A DNA stretch of 64,000 nucleotides from Acanthaster planci (lineage: Eukaryota > Echinodermata > Asteroidea > Valvatida > Acanthasteridae). The position numbers were made by a program, and so were the translations under genes. Below are positions 28,901 to 41,727 of the stretch, piece by piece. The first letter of the stretch is position 1, and every line of letters begins with the position of its first letter. Below the pieces are notes generated by a model that was not told where the DNA came from, did no database searches, and saw only the letters and a list, made by a program, of their open reading frames with translations. The DNA lies in contig NW_019091519.1 in the NCBI RefSeq assembly GCF_001949145.1, positions 577,321 through 641,320 on the forward strand. Reading direction: 5' to 3'.

Positions 28901-31900
28901 ACAGGGTGGTCCTGAAACGGGTCCTGTTGGCCTACGCCCGCTGGAACAAATCCGTCGGCTACTGCCAAGGCTTCAATGTCCTGGCGGCATTGATCCTGGA
29001 GGTCATGGAACGCGTGGAAGACGACGCGCTAAAGGTACATGTAGGGGCAGCAACCCCCCCTCCCCGTCTTGCCAAATCTACTATCCCCCTCTCCCCAAAT
29101 TGGCCAATTTGACAAAATGACTCACAGGCTGCCAGAACTATTTTTGAATTACAGACCCTAAATAGGTGGAGATTGAAGAGAATGGATCTATTCAAGAATC
29201 CTACCCCTGTGGTCGTTTGACCAATCATTTGTATCTGACATGAATAAACGATAGTTTGACATGGCTACAATATATGGCATTAGGGAGAACACGCATTACT
29301 TGCCTATGGTAATTAGTACTGGATTAGTCCTATCGTCACTGCTTTCTTTCCACATAATATTCGTATTTGTTTGGATGCCAAACCTTGTGATATACTGTAC
29401 ATAAAAGTGGACAGATTAGACTTTGCCAGCAAGCACACCGTGGATTGCGCTGTCGCTTGAACTCATATTTTGACTTATGCAAATGCCATCAACATTATGT
29501 TCATATCACAAACCAAGTTTGTAAAACTTGTATGTTTGTATCACCAGAATTCCCATTTTGGGATGAAAAAAAACAAACCACTTCTTCCATATTCCATAAA
29601 GATTGAACAGACTGCTTTGGAGTTGAAAAATGTTCGTGTTCGATTGATTTATATGGAAATGCCATGTAATTTTTGAAAATGTCAACACTGAGAATCATCC
29701 CCACCCAAAAATGCTGCTTGAAAAAAAAAAAAATCCACCCACGTTGTTACTGACATTTGAACAAATTTCTACAGGTGCACATTTTGCAAGCAGCAGATAT
29801 TGATCAATAATTATAATCAATGATAAATGCAGAAGTGCTCGACGCTTGTGCATACACGTACTTGTATACCTGGGTGAATACACTGTTATCCCTAACAGTA
29901 GTGCTGTAAGTAGGTACATACAGCGTATATGGTGTGTGGGTGTCTTATGGACACCATGTCATCCATATTTGGCACCCAGTTTTTTCATACTACTAATGTT
30001 TGTAGAGAAATACTGATTTTCAGTAATTTGGACACCTCGACTTTCACTTCCTGACATATTCTGACATTTTTGAGGCCCTCCCTAACGACTTTGATTATTT
30101 GCGACCGATGTTGCCACCTCACTCTCTCCTTGCTTATCCTCAGGTGATGATATTCCTGATTGACCATGTTCTACCGGACAGCTATTTTGCCAACAACTTG
30201 AGGGCGCTGTCCGTAGACATGGCAGTGTTCCGGGAGCTGTTGCATTTCAAGCTTCCCGAATTGGCCCAGCACCTTGACAAGCTCCAGAAGACAACCAATG
30301 ATGGTAAGAGCTGAGAAAAGAACTCGGAGTACTTCTCTGTCGCAACTGTATGAGAATAAAAGTTTCCACAGCTTTGTACTTTGCTGGAGTTGTTTCCTTC
30401 TGTTTTGTATTCTTTTTTAAGTAAATGGCAGCCACTTGGTGAGAAAACTTGCTGTGTGGTCTGCCAGGAAGAGTTGCCGTGTAGTTCATGATGTGCAGAA
30501 AAATCTACAAACTGCAATTTTTGTGCCTAACTTGACACATCAGTTAGATAAAGCTGTTAGCTGTCAGGAAAATGTGAGGGCTTCGCAAATAAGTTTTCCC
30601 TTTAAATACTTGCGGTCAGTTCACAAACTAGGCTTTTTACAATTTAAAGTCCATTTCACGGCACCTTGTACATGTACACTTAATCATCTGGGGTACTTGG
30701 GCAAGAAGCTCAAATCAAAGAAACCTGCTTTGAGTGTGAGATGATCCAACAAGGCAACTTTCATAAGTCCAAACTGAGCCAGGGGTTGCCTGTCTCTTTT
30801 GGCATTTTTCGAGGGGACTAGCTCCCACTGTCGCAGAATTGGCCAGCTCATGCTACTGCTGTCAACTGCCAAGTACATCAAGGTCTCACAGACTTCAACA
30901 CCCATTGCAACTTATTGCCTCTAGCAGGGGTGTGAAAATTCAGCTTTTTAGCCGATTTCGGCTTTTTTTTTGCTCAGATGTTGACCAGATGTTGACTGTT
31001 TTGTGCACCTGCTGTGTACAAACGTATGGGAACTTCTTACATTCCAGCTTTTTGCTAGCTGTTTTCAGCTTTAATTTCAAGTGGCCACTCACACACCTGC
31101 TGTAGCAGGATCAGGGTTTAACATGAACCTTTCTCCATCCCTTTACCCTACTCCCACAGGTAGCTACGAGCCCCCGCTCACCAACGTCTTCACCATGCAG
31201 TGGTTCCTGACCCTTTTTGCCACCTGTCTTCCCAAGCCACTGGTCCTACGGGTCTGGGACAGCATCTTCCTGGAGGGCTCGGAGATCCTGCTTCGCGTTG
31301 CCCTAGCCATCTGGGCCAAGCTGGCCGAGTGAGTGCCCTGCCAGCCTAATTATGGCTTTGCCTCTGTCTCACACTTGCAGGCCAGTGTTGTTCAAACTGA
31401 AAAGAAATCATTCAGTTCGTGGGTGGATCACTCACAGTTCGATTCTCCTCTGGAGAAAATTTGGCTTTATACCGAGTTAAAAACTTAAAAACTTCAAAGC
31501 CAGCGAAGGGGATGGGGATTGAAAGTCAGTTGAAGCTGGAGACAGGAATGATGCCGAGATTTCAGAAACCCCTTAATTCATTTCTAGCCAAGCTGTGCAC
31601 AGCTGCCAAGGGTACTGTGCTGCTAAACCACAGTTTGTGGTCAATAATAAAAACCAATTTCCTCCAGAGTAATATCCATCGATACGTAAAAATAAACGTA
31701 TGATCTCACTCTTATATATTCCTGTGAAGATCAAATTTTAAAACTGGGTTGTTTTGATGGCCTCCCACTCCAATGTTTTGGAACTTAAAAGGTGTCAAGA
31801 ATCCTCACCCTAAAATAAATGACTGAACAGATTAAAGCTGGGCGTCCCAAATTGCTTAATCCAAAATATTTGCCCTCCTACCTCTCCTCATCTGAAACGC

Positions 31901-34900
31901 ATGAATTGATTAACGAGATTCCCGCTGTCCCTATCAATAGTGATGCATGCAAAAAAAAGACAGACATTGCTGTGGTTAACCATATGCTGCCGGGGAGTCA
32001 GGTTTCTGATACATGTTCTTTATATGCATAGTTGGGGAGCCTGAAATTGGATGAAAGAGCTGGGCCTTGTAACAAAAGACCGTACTCGGAACAGAAGACC
32101 AAGCTGCTGGGAGTGGCCAACATTTTTTCACTTGTTAATAGAAGAGGAAATCTGTCATTGATTTGAAAGTTTATACCATTGTTTGTGGCATTCAGCACGA
32201 GCGGATTACCACCGGGGACAAAAGCACTCCTGTGATGAGCGATACAATACCGCTGCACGCTCACCTGGCCCCTATTGAAAAAACCCAGTAGTGCACTGTG
32301 CCAGTTTCGGGCACAAAAGGAAATTACATAATAATGCACAATCTGGGCTCTTGTTACAAGGCAACAGGCCTGGCTGAAATACTCGGCCATCAATAGATGT
32401 TGTCTGTCAGATTAGAGTAGCGACCAGACAGTCATTCGTATGGGTGTAAACGTCCAGTAAATGAAGCTTTGATTTTTTTAAGAATTTTGAAAATGGAAAA
32501 CCTTGAAAATCACCCAGTTTTACGTCGTGCCACTTCAAATTACACCCTGCAGCAAGTGGTTAAAAGCAATTTTTTTTTGTACTTTGAATGCTTGATGAAA
32601 AACTCTTGTGAGTGAGCAAAAGCAACCTATTGACTGTGTTGTTGTGATTGTTCCTGCAGCAAACTGATAGAGGTTGAGTCTGCGGACGAGTTCTACAGCA
32701 TGATGGGTCTCCTAGGCAACAAGATGCTAAAAGGAGAGATCATTGATGGAGACGAACTCATCCAGGTTAGGGGGAATCTCAAATCCTTCCACCATTATTT
32801 TGGGTATTAAAAAGGATCAAGCAGAAGGATTGTGGGTTTTGTGAAAGAGGCCAAAGTCCACAGTGTGGCCATTTCAGACTGCTCTAAGAGTTTGTTACAC
32901 TGACTATTGTCAACCAGAACTCCACAGGTGTCTCAGTGCAGTGAACCAATTGCCAATCTTTTGTACTGAATTGAAACCCGGAGATGCTGACCCACTTTGA
33001 GTGATGGCGGCTGGGCCGAGTGGTCCTGAATGTACCACAAGTCTTGGCAAAAGGATCAGCTGAGTTTGTGCTCACAGAGCCTCAGTCCATTTCACAGAGA
33101 CCCTCAAACAGTCAGCTCAGCAAAAGCAAGCTTAATGCCCCTTAAAATCAGTGACATAACAATGGAAATTTCCTTGCCTGAACAACGATTATCCCATTCA
33201 CGCCATAAAATAGTGCTTAAGTACCAGTGTGATTTTCTGCTAGAATAAGCACAACTTTCATGCCAAGTCTTCAGCAGGGTTACAATATTTGGCCCAGGTT
33301 TTAGATTTTGGATAGTTGTAGATATTAATTTCCTTGATGTTCAGGGTCATGTCAGATTTTGCTGTCATAGAGAAACTGGACTTTTTTCTTTGACAAAATG
33401 TTTTCCCCACAGACCATATACTCCCTTGCCCCGTTCCCCTTCCCTCACCTGAACGAGATCAGGGAGAAATACATGTTCAGCATCACCCCCTTTGCTCCGC
33501 TGGGCTCCCTCCCCGAGAAATCGGAAGGCGGAGCCAAGGGGAGAGGAGGCAGAAGAGGAGGCGGTGATGGAGGTAGCGACCACGGAGGGAGTAAGAAGGA
33601 AGGCGGGAAGAGCGACGAGGAAGGGGAGTTGGACGAGGACGAGATCATGTTGACGTGCTTCACCAGTCTGTTCCCGATGCCGTCGTCGCCTTCCAAGGGC
33701 CGTCTGGAAGCAGGTAGTAATCTGAGCCCTAGACAATCGAGCAACTCCTCAAGAGGTCAGACAGAATGTAAAGTTATGCTCTTAAGTGATGTTTTGATGA
33801 TATACATGTAGGCTATTGTGCAGTTGGCCTGGTCAATTAAAAGTATTAATCCTGCTTCACATGTCTTGTTGAAAGGATTCTTTTGGGGAAGAAAACAAGA
33901 CAAAAACAACTACAAATTTGGATGCACAATAGTCACTTGAAAAGTGTTTGTATGAAATTTCTTTCTGCAACCTTACATGAACACACTGCACTCTCACGGA
34001 GGTATATTTGCTGCCATGTCTGGCCATGCACAGCAGTCAAGTTCAGGTCAAACACTTGGTCCACCTCTACAGACTTCCCAGACTTTGTGTGTGCAAACAA
34101 ATTGGGGATTATCTAATCTAAATGTCAGCCAGAAGTGAGTCAGTGCCTACTTGATGTTTTAATCTTTCAGTCATGCCTGTGCATACAGATAGCCAGATTG
34201 TGTTTGCACGCCCTCCGGTATGAAGTGGCTAAGAACAATTCGATAATATTGTTTTAATCCTCTGTTGGGGAATCATCTTATCACAGAAAGGCAGATCTGT
34301 ATTTTTTTTTTCACTTAAGAATTGAAAACTTATTTTCACCATCTAGACCCAAGTAACTTGACGTTTTTCCTCTGGGATGTTCAGATCAATCCAACCAAAC
34401 CCTTGCTTGCAAAGAACTTAATTGTTAGGAATTTGGGACCAATCTTGCAGGGGAGAAGGGCGAGCAGTCGGCAGCCAGCCCCAACGACATAACCCGGATC
34501 AGCCCAGGAGCCTACGGTGCCAGCTCCAGCGAAGACGCTGTGGGCCAGAAGCTGTCCACGGCCATGCTGGAGCGGATGAACATGGACATCTACGCCCTCA
34601 AGAAGCAGTACTGGCGCATCCAGCGGCGGCAGCAGCAGGCCCACGTCATCTACAGTGCCGGAAACAAGGAGGAGGAAAGAAGTATGCTCAGATGGATCCT
34701 TTAAATCCCTAAGCATTTTTGCAACAAACCTCTCTGAATCCTTCAAAATCCTCCAACAGCTGCACTGTTCCAGAAAACAGTGGAACATAGTCCTGAAACC
34801 TTTGAGGAACATCCAGCCTTGTGTACAGTAATATTGACTGAACTCTGTCTTTCTAAATCCTGTGAATTCCTCCAAAACCTGTTAGATTTTGTGGGATTTG

Positions 34901-36715
34901 GGAGGGATATGGTTAACCCAATAATCCAGGACAAGACATTTTGTTTAAGGAAACACATTGGGGTACTAAACCCTGTGTTGTCACGAGGTATTACCAGGGC
35001 TATCGTGTACAGTCCGTAATCCAGTTATGTTACTGCAGACCTATGGTTCTGTGTAGATTGTGGCTATTGGAGATCTGTTTAAAAGCATCTTTTCTTCCTT
35101 TTTGCCTATTAAGATTTCCAGCAAAGCAAGCAAATATGGCTCAAAATCTGTTTATTAGCCCCTGTAATAATGGAAGCCCTCTTTTGCAAGGACATTGTGA
35201 TCAAGACTTTCAGTACTTACTTGTACTTGGTGGTCTAATCTCCAGGCCGAAGACACAAAGAGCCCAGGAAGAACTTCTCCACCAGCTTGGACTCACCGTC
35301 TGCCATAAACCATCTCCTCATTGGAAAACACGGCAAGTAGATCACCCAGTTGAAGTCTAGATTATTCCCAGGGTATTTTTTTTTTTAAATTTGATTTTGT
35401 ATCCATCTATAGTTTCATTGCTCAGGATTTGTGAGATTTGCCCCTTCAGCTAATACCTATGCTCGGAGAAGTTCCCTTTTTCTTCTACGAAAACATCAAA
35501 TTGTCAAAAAGGACAAAGTTTGGGGTGTTTTCATGGAGCCTCTACAATGAACATTTCAAAGTGACTGTGAAGCTTTTAGATGAAGGCTCTACATGTGAGA
35601 GGTCATCTCAAACATCGCAATTCACCACAGTGACTTCTTTCTTACTTTTTTTCCCTTGAAATTGGCATCATCTGCTGTTGCTTGTAAATGTACCTTGTTT
35701 GTTCACAGGTTTGGGTAAAAAGACTCGCAAGGTCGCAGAGGGCGTTCCCACAAAGATTGCCAGCTCCAACACTCAGTCCCCAAGCAGAGTGGGTGGACGT
35801 GGAGATGCCTGCATTTCGGCAGCAGCAGCCAGCGACAAGGTCCCGGCGAGGATGGAGGAAGCCCAACCAGCCCAAACGGAGACCGAGGCACAGGAGCCCG
35901 TCGGATCCGAGAATGAGAATGAGTCGGAAGATGAGGGAGACTTGAAGAACTGGGAAGATGGAGATGAGGAGGAGAACGAAGAATCGCATGCAGTCAAAGG
36001 ATCCATCGAACCACCAGTTGGTTTGCTCATTGACTTCGGAAGTCCAGAGCATAAAAGCAGAGCGGGTAATAGCAGTGTTGTTGAAGGCTCCTGTAATGGT
36101 GCACTGGACGATACTACGGATGCTGTTGGACATGCTGAGCAGAATGGCTCCGCATCATCAGGAAACAACTCTGTAGCAGATGTAAGGCAGTCGACAGTGG
36201 GCGCAGAACGTAGGAAAAGTACCGATTTGAACTTGTCGCAGTCGAGACCAGCCACCCAGACCACAGAGACGGCCAAAGTGAGTCCACTCGTCCAGCAGCA
36301 CCGGTTCAACTTTGCCGTAGAGGCCTACAGGCCTGTGGAGGTTGGTTCCAGCACTGTGGAGGGGGCAGGGAACCCCAAGATGTACGGCCAGTCCAATGCC
36401 TACCGGCCCTGGCTCCACAGTGCTGCCACCAGCTCAGACTCTGACTCGGACTCGCTCGATGACAACAATGAAGAGGACGACAGGGGACCATCCCACAGCA
36501 GCGGGGTCACCCCGAGCAAGACCGCCCATTACCCTGCTTACAATCCCTTCCCCGCCCGCCGTCTGCAGAGCGAGAGGGACCGAACGCGGACTCGGCTCAA
36601 AGTGGGCCTGTACAAGACGGGAGACCGGGGACAAGAGAATGGACTCGGTGGCCGTTGCATCAACCAGCAGCTGGGAGCTAACTCCCGGAGTGTGAAAACG
36701 GGAGGCAGATTCTGA
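19310..36715 (+). CDS. TBC1D30: TBC1 domain family member 30-like Rab GAP, complete, 12 exons
   Basis: TBC-domain GTPase-activating protein. The vertebrate member acts on Rab8-type GTPases and in primary cilium control (established); the role here is inferred. Exons: 19310-19925, 26361-26525, 27266-27327, 27979-28170, 28849-29034, 30144-30303, 31160-31328, 32660-32765, 33413-33713, 34451-34681, 35246-35332, 35709-36715 (stop TGA 36713-36715). This gives 1093 residues; human TBC1D30 is about 920. The start was chosen at 19310 (A at -3, G at +4). Upstream in-frame ATGs at 19253 and 19100 precede sequence without family similarity. Order: acidic Ser-rich N-terminus with a DGLLCEIYD motif, coiled coil, TBC domain with IVKDLHR and YCQG, LSPGAI-like SPGAYGA motif, coiled coil, long acidic/Ser-rich tail. 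The penultimate intron uses a GC donor. Confidence 0.92.
21930..22060 (+). mobile_element. Short palindromic MITE-like element, copy 2
   Basis: The outer parts are inverted repeats (ATGGAGGCCTTGCATGGTAG, CCATCTTGTAGG; and CCTACAAGATGGCAGC up to CCCTCTAT). The sequence aligns along its whole length with the reverse complement of 6722-6838, including the central AAACCTC and ACCTGTGGAAAAA words. No transposase frame is present. Confidence 0.55.
22690..22981. repeat. Minisatellite, 4 copies of about 67-80 bp
   Basis: Each unit begins AGCTGGTACTCTCTCACAGG, continues TTCCCAGTGTTATCTTAAG, and ends with a variable TATGTACAAATATGTAC-TTGTAAT tract. Units start near 22690, 22757, 22829 and 22917. Length differences between copies fall in the TACATG-rich part. 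Confidence 0.85.
24969..25020 (+). other. TBC1D30: Possible alternative first coding exon of TBC1D30
   Basis: ATG at 24969 in a strong context (AAGAAAATGG) opens 17 codons, MARSDSSASDESVVVDQ, followed by G and a GTAATG donor at 25021. The phase (1) is exactly what exon 26361-26525 needs, giving ...VVVDQG-ISELQDMVKD. Acidic Ser-rich composition resembles the main N-terminus. There is no homology support beyond that, so this is a candidate only. Confidence 0.35.
26361..27327 (+). other. TBC1D30: TBC1D30 coiled coil and lead-in to the TBC domain (two exons)
   Basis: Exon 26361-26525 encodes a heptad-like stretch (LQDMVKDLQHSVAVLSGRLI) ending in TAVLQAVSQKRR, which matches the vertebrate TACLQAVSQKRR. 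Exon 27266-27327 (VDARLKFSIEPLPGKKAFRQ) continues into the TBC domain. Both are joined in the expected phases (1, then 0). Confidence 0.85.
27979..31328 (+). other. TBC1D30: TBC1D30 TBC (Rab-GAP) domain, four exons
   Basis: Exons 27979-28170, 28849-29034, 30144-30303 and 31160-31328. The catalytic arginine-finger motif IxxDxxR is read as IVKDLHR across the 28170/28849 junction. The glutamine-finger motif YxQ is YCQGFN in 28849-29034. Both GAP residues are therefore present and the domain should be active. Closely conserved blocks include FNDRSNPDDDTLGVQIVK, NNLRALSVDMAVFRELL and YEPPLTNVFTMQWFLTLFAT. Confidence 0.92.
30926..31098. mobile_element. Possible short hAT-like element next to a TBC1D30 exon
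   Basis: The termini AGGGGTGTGA and TCACACACCT are inverted copies. The flanking 8-mers CCTCTAGC and GCTGTAGC match at 6 of 8 positions. The inside is T-rich with a repeated TTTTCAGCTTT-like word. It ends about 60 nt before the 31160 acceptor, in the polypyrimidine/branch-point neighbourhood. Confidence 0.35.
32660..36715 (+). other. TBC1D30: TBC1D30 C-terminal region (five exons)
   Basis: Exon 33413-33713 has the conserved YSLAPFPFPHLNEIREKY followed by a Gly/Arg/Ser-rich insert. Exon 34451-34681 has ISPGAYGA and a coiled coil (MNMDIYALKKQYWRIQRRQQ). Exon 35246-35332 reads LDSPSAINHLLIGKH and matches the vertebrate INHLLLGKK block. The last exon, 35709-36715, is a 335-residue low-complexity acidic/Ser-rich tail ending in a basic SVKTGGRF. 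The tail is longer than in vertebrates and has no recognised domain. Confidence 0.82.
35333..35708 (+). other. TBC1D30: GC-AG intron of TBC1D30
   Basis: The donor reads CACG/GCAAGT and the acceptor GTTCACAG. Only the GC donor at 35333 keeps the frame from the INHLLIGKH block into GLGKKTRK. The nearest GT (35337) leads to a stop after two codons of the last exon. GCAAGT is the typical sequence of GC donors. Confidence 0.75.
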
Positions 36716-39700
36716 GGAAGGGTAAATCCGTTTGCTCTGAATATCATTGATAAAACTCTTGCAAAGTTGAACCGAAGAACTTGTTTGTCCAAAGCCCATG
36801 TCACAAATAGCCCACTATCATAACTGGAAGTGTGCTGGACCGATACTCAAGCAAAGAAGCTCACACCAGGATGTGGATACAGAAGAGAAAAAAATTCTGT
36901 CTTTGCGGTTGTTCATAGCAACCTTTCATTCAACCATACAAGTTACAGACTCCATTCAGTGATAACAAATTTCTGTACGTCTCAAATTCTTAAAGATGTG
37001 TAAGACCTTCTTGTATTCTACCATGAAGACTTCCAGTACTTCAAGCACCGCTCAGGATTACATGAAATGCAAAAGGAGTTTCATTTTCTTTTGGGTGAAA
37101 AAGGAAACTCATTTTTGAATTGAATTCAGTTCAGTACTTACATATTTACAGTGTTACGACACGAGCATCTTGCATGAGTCTATTTAGCTTAAAGATTTGA
37201 TGTTTGGCCCTATGTAGATGTCAGTCATCCTCAGTGGGAACTTTCAGAACGAGCAAAAGGGTGCCCTCGCTGACCCGCATGATCTGACGCACTTCCGCCA
37301 TTTTCAAAGGCAAACACTGTGGTACCGTGCTCAGTATTTGCCTAGTAGGCAGAACCTTCAAAGATTTATCAAGGGTCCAAAAAGGGGGGCAAAATGTGGA
37401 GCCAGCACCCAGCACTGGATTGGAATACCAACAGTTGTAACATGGCGTGAGCGGTGATCTCTATGCCATGCGATAAAGAATTTCTGGATATATTACAGGA
37501 TAATGAGCGCTACTGTCCAGTTCACAATGGGAGGCGAATGAATTCTTGTCATACGCCTGCCTGAGGCAAGAATGGTGCCTAATCTTGGGGGAAACTGTGT
37601 GGTCAGTCACGCGGTGCTTGGAGGCCTTCTGATTATCCCGTAATTTCAACCAAACATTGGCATGTATTCAAGATTTTGATTTCGCACTCTGGTTACAAAT
37701 GAACAAATGGAGAGCCACAAAAGCTTACTTTCAAGTTAGATTTGGCCGGGTTGGTGCATATTCCGGATTGTTGGTCTTATCTTCTTATAATTACCGAACA
37801 AGAACAAAACTATGCTTAGCCAAAACAGACCACCAACTAAGTTGGCATGCCATACGTATGAGCGATAGATCCAGTTACATGTAGCCCCCACCCATCGCGC
37901 ACACGGGCAGTTGACCCATGCATCTCGCTAGTGCCACATTACATGATTGAGCTACATGCATCATGAGTGCATGCACGCACGCACGCACGCGCGTTGGACC
38001 TTTTATATGCTTGTATGTCACACCGCTTGCATGTTGGACATTACCAATAGGTGATTGGTCGATAGACCAAGGGATAGGGCTGAAAAGATCAGTCTGCTGT
38101 CAGGCGACATCTCATGGGAGCATTTCTTTCACCCCTGGGCAGTTGTATTTCTCTGTTGTATTACATATTGTTACACTATATAACATATGTATTCATTCGT
38201 GATTAGTGCATAAAATTACACACTGCAGAGGTAGTCAGGGGCAGTTGGGAGTAACAGGCTGGATGGTTCTCAGCGGGATGGGAACAAGTTAGGTAATAAA
38301 ACTGATTTCAGTTCCCAGATACAGTTGGGACATTGATTTCCCTTAGCACATGACAGGTAATGTTTTACTTAGCTACATGTAATATAAGACATATGACATG
38401 ACATATAAAAACTACTACCCTGATATATGAAATAGATTTGATTGTCTAATGCATTGCAAGCGAGCACAGGCCAATTTGTGTATATATTGTTGGGAACATA
38501 TATGTATATTGTATATCAGAATGAAACATTTGAAATGAATTTTGGATGATCTGAACTTGAAACAAAGTGCAATGCCCCCAAAATTATTATTCATATATCC
38601 ATGTTGAGTGCATTGAAAGAAGACACAAATTCCAAACACTGAAGTAACCGATTGGGTTTTGATTTTTTACTCAATGTATCTGTAGTACAAAGGTCTGTGC
38701 AAAAGCGAAGCATTTTTTAATTGCTGGTCAAAATGCAGAAATTGAAAAAAATTGAATGATCCACGATACCCCACAAGTTCTGATAAAGAAAAAACCTACC
38801 TTGGGGGAATAGTTCAGATAAATTGTTGTTAGCTGCCTGAGGTATTACTTCCAATGCCTTGTAAAATTGTATTCTCCCAAATTCTGGGCATTTAAGGCTT
38901 TGCTAGGCTAGGATAGCTTTATTTATTCTTTTCTCTTTCAAAAACAACAAACATTTGTCAAAGTGAACTCGTTATTCAAATTTGGTGTTTTCTAAGCAAT
39001 AGAGTTGAAGTTACTAAGCTAAAGCCCATAGTATTTATGTAGAAAGCATGCCAAGATACTCCCACTGGTTTCAGTGCTATAGGTATTTTGCTTTAGAAAT
39101 TTTATTTGCAGAGTGGATTTTTCCTTATTTTATCTTCAGAGTTCCGTCAATTTGTTTTTGTAGAAATTCATGTGCAATGACCAGATCTATATTTAGTTAT
39201 TTCATTAAGACTGTGTTAGACTATGACTATGTTAGTGGTTGCTTTTAAAAAATTTTTCATTCACTTTTAAGTTTTTATTGTGACAATTGTTTCCAGTGCT
39301 GCTGTTACATCTTCTGGGAGGTTTGCTTTGAATTAGTTCGCATGCACCATGTCCCAAAGGAGGGACCCCATATTTTAGATTGAAACTACTTTTTGGGTCA
39401 AATTGTTCCCCTTCATGTGCACAGGGGCCCATTCACACAGACCAGCAGTTTCTAAATGGGTGACTTACAACAGAGGCAGAACGATTTTCAAAATGGGGGG
39501 GGGGGCAGTTGTGAGACTGTCAGCCATTAGCCATACATAGATCAATCCATTAATCCCCACTCCCATTATAGGACCTGCCAAAATTAGGGGCCACCCCAAC
39601 CCCCCAAATGGGGGGGGGCACTGCACTGGCTTCCCTGGCCCATTGCTTCTCCTACCAATGGTGACTTAAAGCAGTATGCCACACAGAATTGTACATTTAC

Positions 39701-40061
39701 CCACAAAGTGGGAATCTGTTTCACATGTAAACTATTATTACGTAGGACTTTTAATAACAGTCGTAACCGGCAGGAAGGCTTAAAGCCAGAGAACATAGTC
39801 TCAGTGTGGTATCTGTCCCCTCTCTGTGAAGAGTCTCATAGAAAACCATAGTGTTCAATTATTATCAACTCCACAGAATTCCATGACTGCTTATCTGTTT
39901 CAATAGACCCTCGTACTTCTGGTAAATTGCTCAAAGATGTTAGTGACAGCTTAATCAAAAGCCTTGCTTTGTTGTCATTTTTTTCCCTTTTTTTGAGATT
40001 TGTTCCGAGTTTGCCTTGAAGAAGAAATAATTTAAAGTATTCATTGTAAAAATATTTAAGG

Positions 40062-40067
40062 AATAAA
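40062..40067 (+). terminator. Candidate poly(A) signal for TBC1D30
   Basis: AATAAA in a T-rich setting, 3.3 kb after the stop. An earlier AATAAA lies at 38295-38300. Which of the two is used cannot be told from sequence. Confidence 0.3.
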
Positions 40068-41267
40068 TGAATTTGAATTTCTTGTTCACTACAGGTTTTA
40101 TGAGGGATTTTATTTCTGAATCCGTGTCATGTCCCTTTTGCTTTCGGTTCGAATTTAACAGGATTTGTTGGGGAAGACTTTTAACACCCTTTTTTAGGGG
40201 GGAGGGGGCAAATCTGTGATCCAGATATCAAGTAGTTATCTTGTTGATGCAATGGTCTTCTCAAGGTGGGTCACCGAAAATTAGCAAAAATATGAACGAA
40301 GCTTGGAAAGAGAGAGACTGAATGTTCAAGGCCCTGAACAGGACCTCCCGAAAAGATCAGGAAACACTTTCTCTACTTGCACAGAACTGGATATTCTGTC
40401 CATTTCATTCACCAAAATTGCCAGGATATCTAACACTTAGATTTATCCCATACAAAGAAATGTTAAGTTCACAGATCATATTCCTTTGAGTAAATTTCAA
40501 AAGTAATACAAATTTAGAATGATTACAGAGGGGGGGGGAACTGTTACAATTGTTACACAGGTCCACTTTTTGTTTTGTTTCCCATCTCCCATCATGGAAA
40601 ATGAAAACAAATAGTGGCAAGTCTTTGTTTTCCAATGAAAAAAAAAAAACTGTAAATTACAGAAATCTCGTTTCAAGAACTCAACACAGAAAGTACAGAT
40701 CAAAGTCATTAGTGGCATTAAAATGCAATTTTTAATAGGTAAAATGTGAGTAAATAATCTTACACAGTGTTGAATACAATTACAATTGAAACAAATAGCA
40801 AAGCATTACGTACATTGAACCCACTGTCCACAGCAGAATACAGTCACAAAAATGGATTTGAAGTACTTGCTGAAATCATAGAGCATAAATTTGACTTAAA
40901 AAGTAATGTTTTGCATGAATAGCTGTAAAGCAAGATTAAATGTCCAGAGAAAACTCAATAACTATGATTTCCGAATTTTTTTTTCAGTTATCATGGTTAT
41001 GTGATCAAGTTTCTTCCAGCATGTCCAAACCCACTTTCCTGTTCTCCCCAAAAGGGGCCCTTTTACTACAATGTGATTATCTGAAATCATTCAAGTTCAA
41101 ATACATGTACTCCTGTGCTCTCACAAAAAATTCAGTCATAAAATCTTTCAACTTACTTTGCAAAAAGACCAACTACCAAACTAACCTACACTACACAAAC
41201 GTCAAAAACCAGATTTCCCCTTTTCATTTCAGTATTTTTAAGTTTTTAGGAAGAATGTTTGGTACTG

Positions 41268-41273
41268 TTTATT
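41268..41273 (-). terminator. CTSC: Candidate poly(A) signal for cathepsin C isoform B
   Basis: AATAAA on the minus strand, the first one below the TAA of terminal exon B, at nearly the same spacing as the signal after exon A. Confidence 0.35.
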
Positions 41274-41727
41274 TCATGATACTAAGATCTTCAAGCAAAC
41301 AAATCACAGGCGAATTCTAAATAAAGCATTCTATTACCCCTCAGCTGACATTTTTCAAACATTTAAAACGTATTTTCAGGTTAAAAAATGTGCCCTTCTT
41401 TAGTAAAAAGACAAAGAGTTATATCTTAAAGTTTGCGTGTTGCATGGTAGTGAGCAAACACATACGTGTGTGCAATAATGGCAGTACAAATAATTCACTG
41501 GCAATTTGATTTTGATTTCAAATTTGAAAGAGGGAATTAAAAAAATACAAACAATGCACATATATTGCACTGTAATGCAGCAAACACCACTTGATTATAA
41601 CTGCAAATTTGCGAATTAGAGATACCACTATGGATTGATAACGGGATTGAAAAAAATGCAAGCGTATATGTTAGGATGATCTTCAGGACAGATTCGAAAT
41701 CTTCAGGACAGATTCGGCAAACACCAT

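Larger units (their letters stand above)
36716..41727. other. Convergent intergenic region: 3' UTRs of TBC1D30 (+) and cathepsin C (-)
   Basis: No coding exon was recognised. It holds a (GCAC)n tract at about 37971-37992, G-runs near 39495 and 39610, and plus-strand AATAAA signals at 38295-38300 and 40062-40067 that could end TBC1D30. The minus-strand AATAAA at 41268-41273 could end the distal cathepsin C isoform. Confidence 0.6.

Noticed and set aside
33365-33736. Long antisense open frames opposite TBC1D30 exon 33413-33713 and opposite the last exon 35709-36715
   Set aside because: They are shadows of GC-rich low-complexity coding sequence and have no splice logic or homology.
35337-35342. 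GT donor (GTAGAT) as an alternative to the GC donor of TBC1D30
   Set aside because: It ends the exon in phase 2 and leads to a stop two codons into the last exon.
40940-41320. 126-codon plus-strand open frame between TBC1D30 and cathepsin C
   Set aside because: It is Lys/Phe/Ser-rich low complexity in AT-rich DNA with no homology, and it overlaps the presumed 3' UTR of cathepsin C on the other strand.
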